Shown here: one piece after another, positions 63,798 to 64,000 of the stretch | Layout: every line of letters starts with the position of its first letter | Position numbering within the stretch: the stretch's first letter is position 1 | Assembly: GCA_934617425.1 (NCBI GenBank) | Contig: CAKTUD010000005.1 | Location: 62,001-126,000, forward strand | Reading direction: 5' to 3' | Length of the DNA stretch: 64,000 nucleotides | From: an uncultured Eggerthellaceae bacterium | GTDB taxonomy: Bacteria > Actinomycetota > Coriobacteriia > Coriobacteriales > Eggerthellaceae | Translations under genes and position numbers: made by a program | The notes under the pieces: generated by a model | Told to the model about the DNA's origin: nothing | What the model saw: only the letters and a program-made list of their open reading frames with translations | Databases searched by the model: none

Positions 63798-64000
63798 CTA
63801 CATGCCGATTTCTTCGAAATAACGTTCGGCGATCCTGGCTGATTCGGCGGCATCTTTGCTATAGAAATCAGCACCGATTTGCGCCGCGTATTCAGGAGTG
63901 AGCACAGCGCCGCCGACAAATACTTTGCAACCGGGCAATTGCTCATGCAGAAGCGCGACTGTCTGCTCCATCGAACGCACGGTAGTGGTCATGAGAGCCG
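63798..64000 (-). CDS. C-terminal end of a corrinoid (B12)-binding methyltransferase protein (partial)
   Basis: About 66 residues are visible; the rest is outside the window. ALMTTTVRSMEQTV followed by VFVGGAVLTPEYAAQIGADFYSKDAAESARIAERYF matches the end of the cobalamin-binding Rossmann domain of MtaC/MtbC-like corrinoid proteins or of methionine synthase-type proteins. The methyl substrate cannot be read from this piece. It suggests one-carbon metabolism genes to the right. Confidence 0.8.
   Translation of the reverse strand, partial: ALMTTTVRSMEQTVALLHEQLPGCKVFVGGAVLTPEYAAQIGADFYSKDAAESARIAERYFEEIGM

Overview
The window is about 64 kb of chromosome, almost entirely housekeeping genes and nearly all transcribed leftwards (minus strand). 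Base composition is moderately high in GC. The gene content (class III ribonucleotide reductase, Asp23-FakA-RecG cluster, ScpAB, zinc-type S14, L28 and L24, an anaerobe-style set) suggests an anaerobic high-GC Gram-positive, most likely of the Coriobacteriia/Eggerthellaceae type. That placement is inference from gene content and protein style; no rRNA is present to test it.

Layout from left to right. 1-3843: partial recG, fakA and an Asp23-family gene, divergent from rpmB (4066-4257). 4377-7180: a zinc-ribbon coiled-coil protein, a cysteine desulfurase and ribulose-phosphate epimerase. 7262-7723: an alkyltransferase-like protein whose catalytic Cys is replaced by Glu. 7757-20339: a long colinear run read from the right as site-2 protease, scpA, scpB, rluB, tyrA, aroA, cmk, plsC, ispH, a radical SAM/PDZ protein, der, plsY, gpsA; it covers chromosome organisation, aromatic amino acids, isoprenoids, phospholipids and ribosome assembly. 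20419-29346: rplB to secY (the rest of the S10 operon plus the spc operon). 29713-36062: four genes (lipid kinase, trigger-factor paralogue, FtsX-type ABC permease, ABC ATPase). 36180-41139: rpsL-rpsG-fusA joined directly to rpsJ-rplC-rplD-rplW. 41659-50798: ppaC, pcrA, serC, a PiT phosphate transporter, prmC-prfA and trxB. 50867-55882: purine permease, nrdDG under an NrdR-type control region, and trxA. 56047-63160: a zinc-ribbon membrane protein, valS, clpX, clpP, tig. 63434-64000: a small membrane protein and the end of a corrinoid-binding protein.

The most notable points are: (i) the normally continuous S10 operon is cut between rplW and rplB by a block of four genes, with a terminator on one side and a new promoter on the other; (ii) that block carries a second, divergent trigger factor without the ribosome-docking signature; (iii) the rpsL and rplB upstream regions share a 22-bp element (19 of 22 identical); (iv) the spc operon has strong hairpins in two intergenic gaps; (v) the nrdDG leader has tandem NrdR boxes followed by an intrinsic terminator before nrdD; (vi) the Ogt-like protein lacks its cysteine; (vii) the true trigger factor ends in a Lys/Ala-rich tail. 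I saw no tRNA, rRNA, CRISPR array, insertion sequence or prophage.
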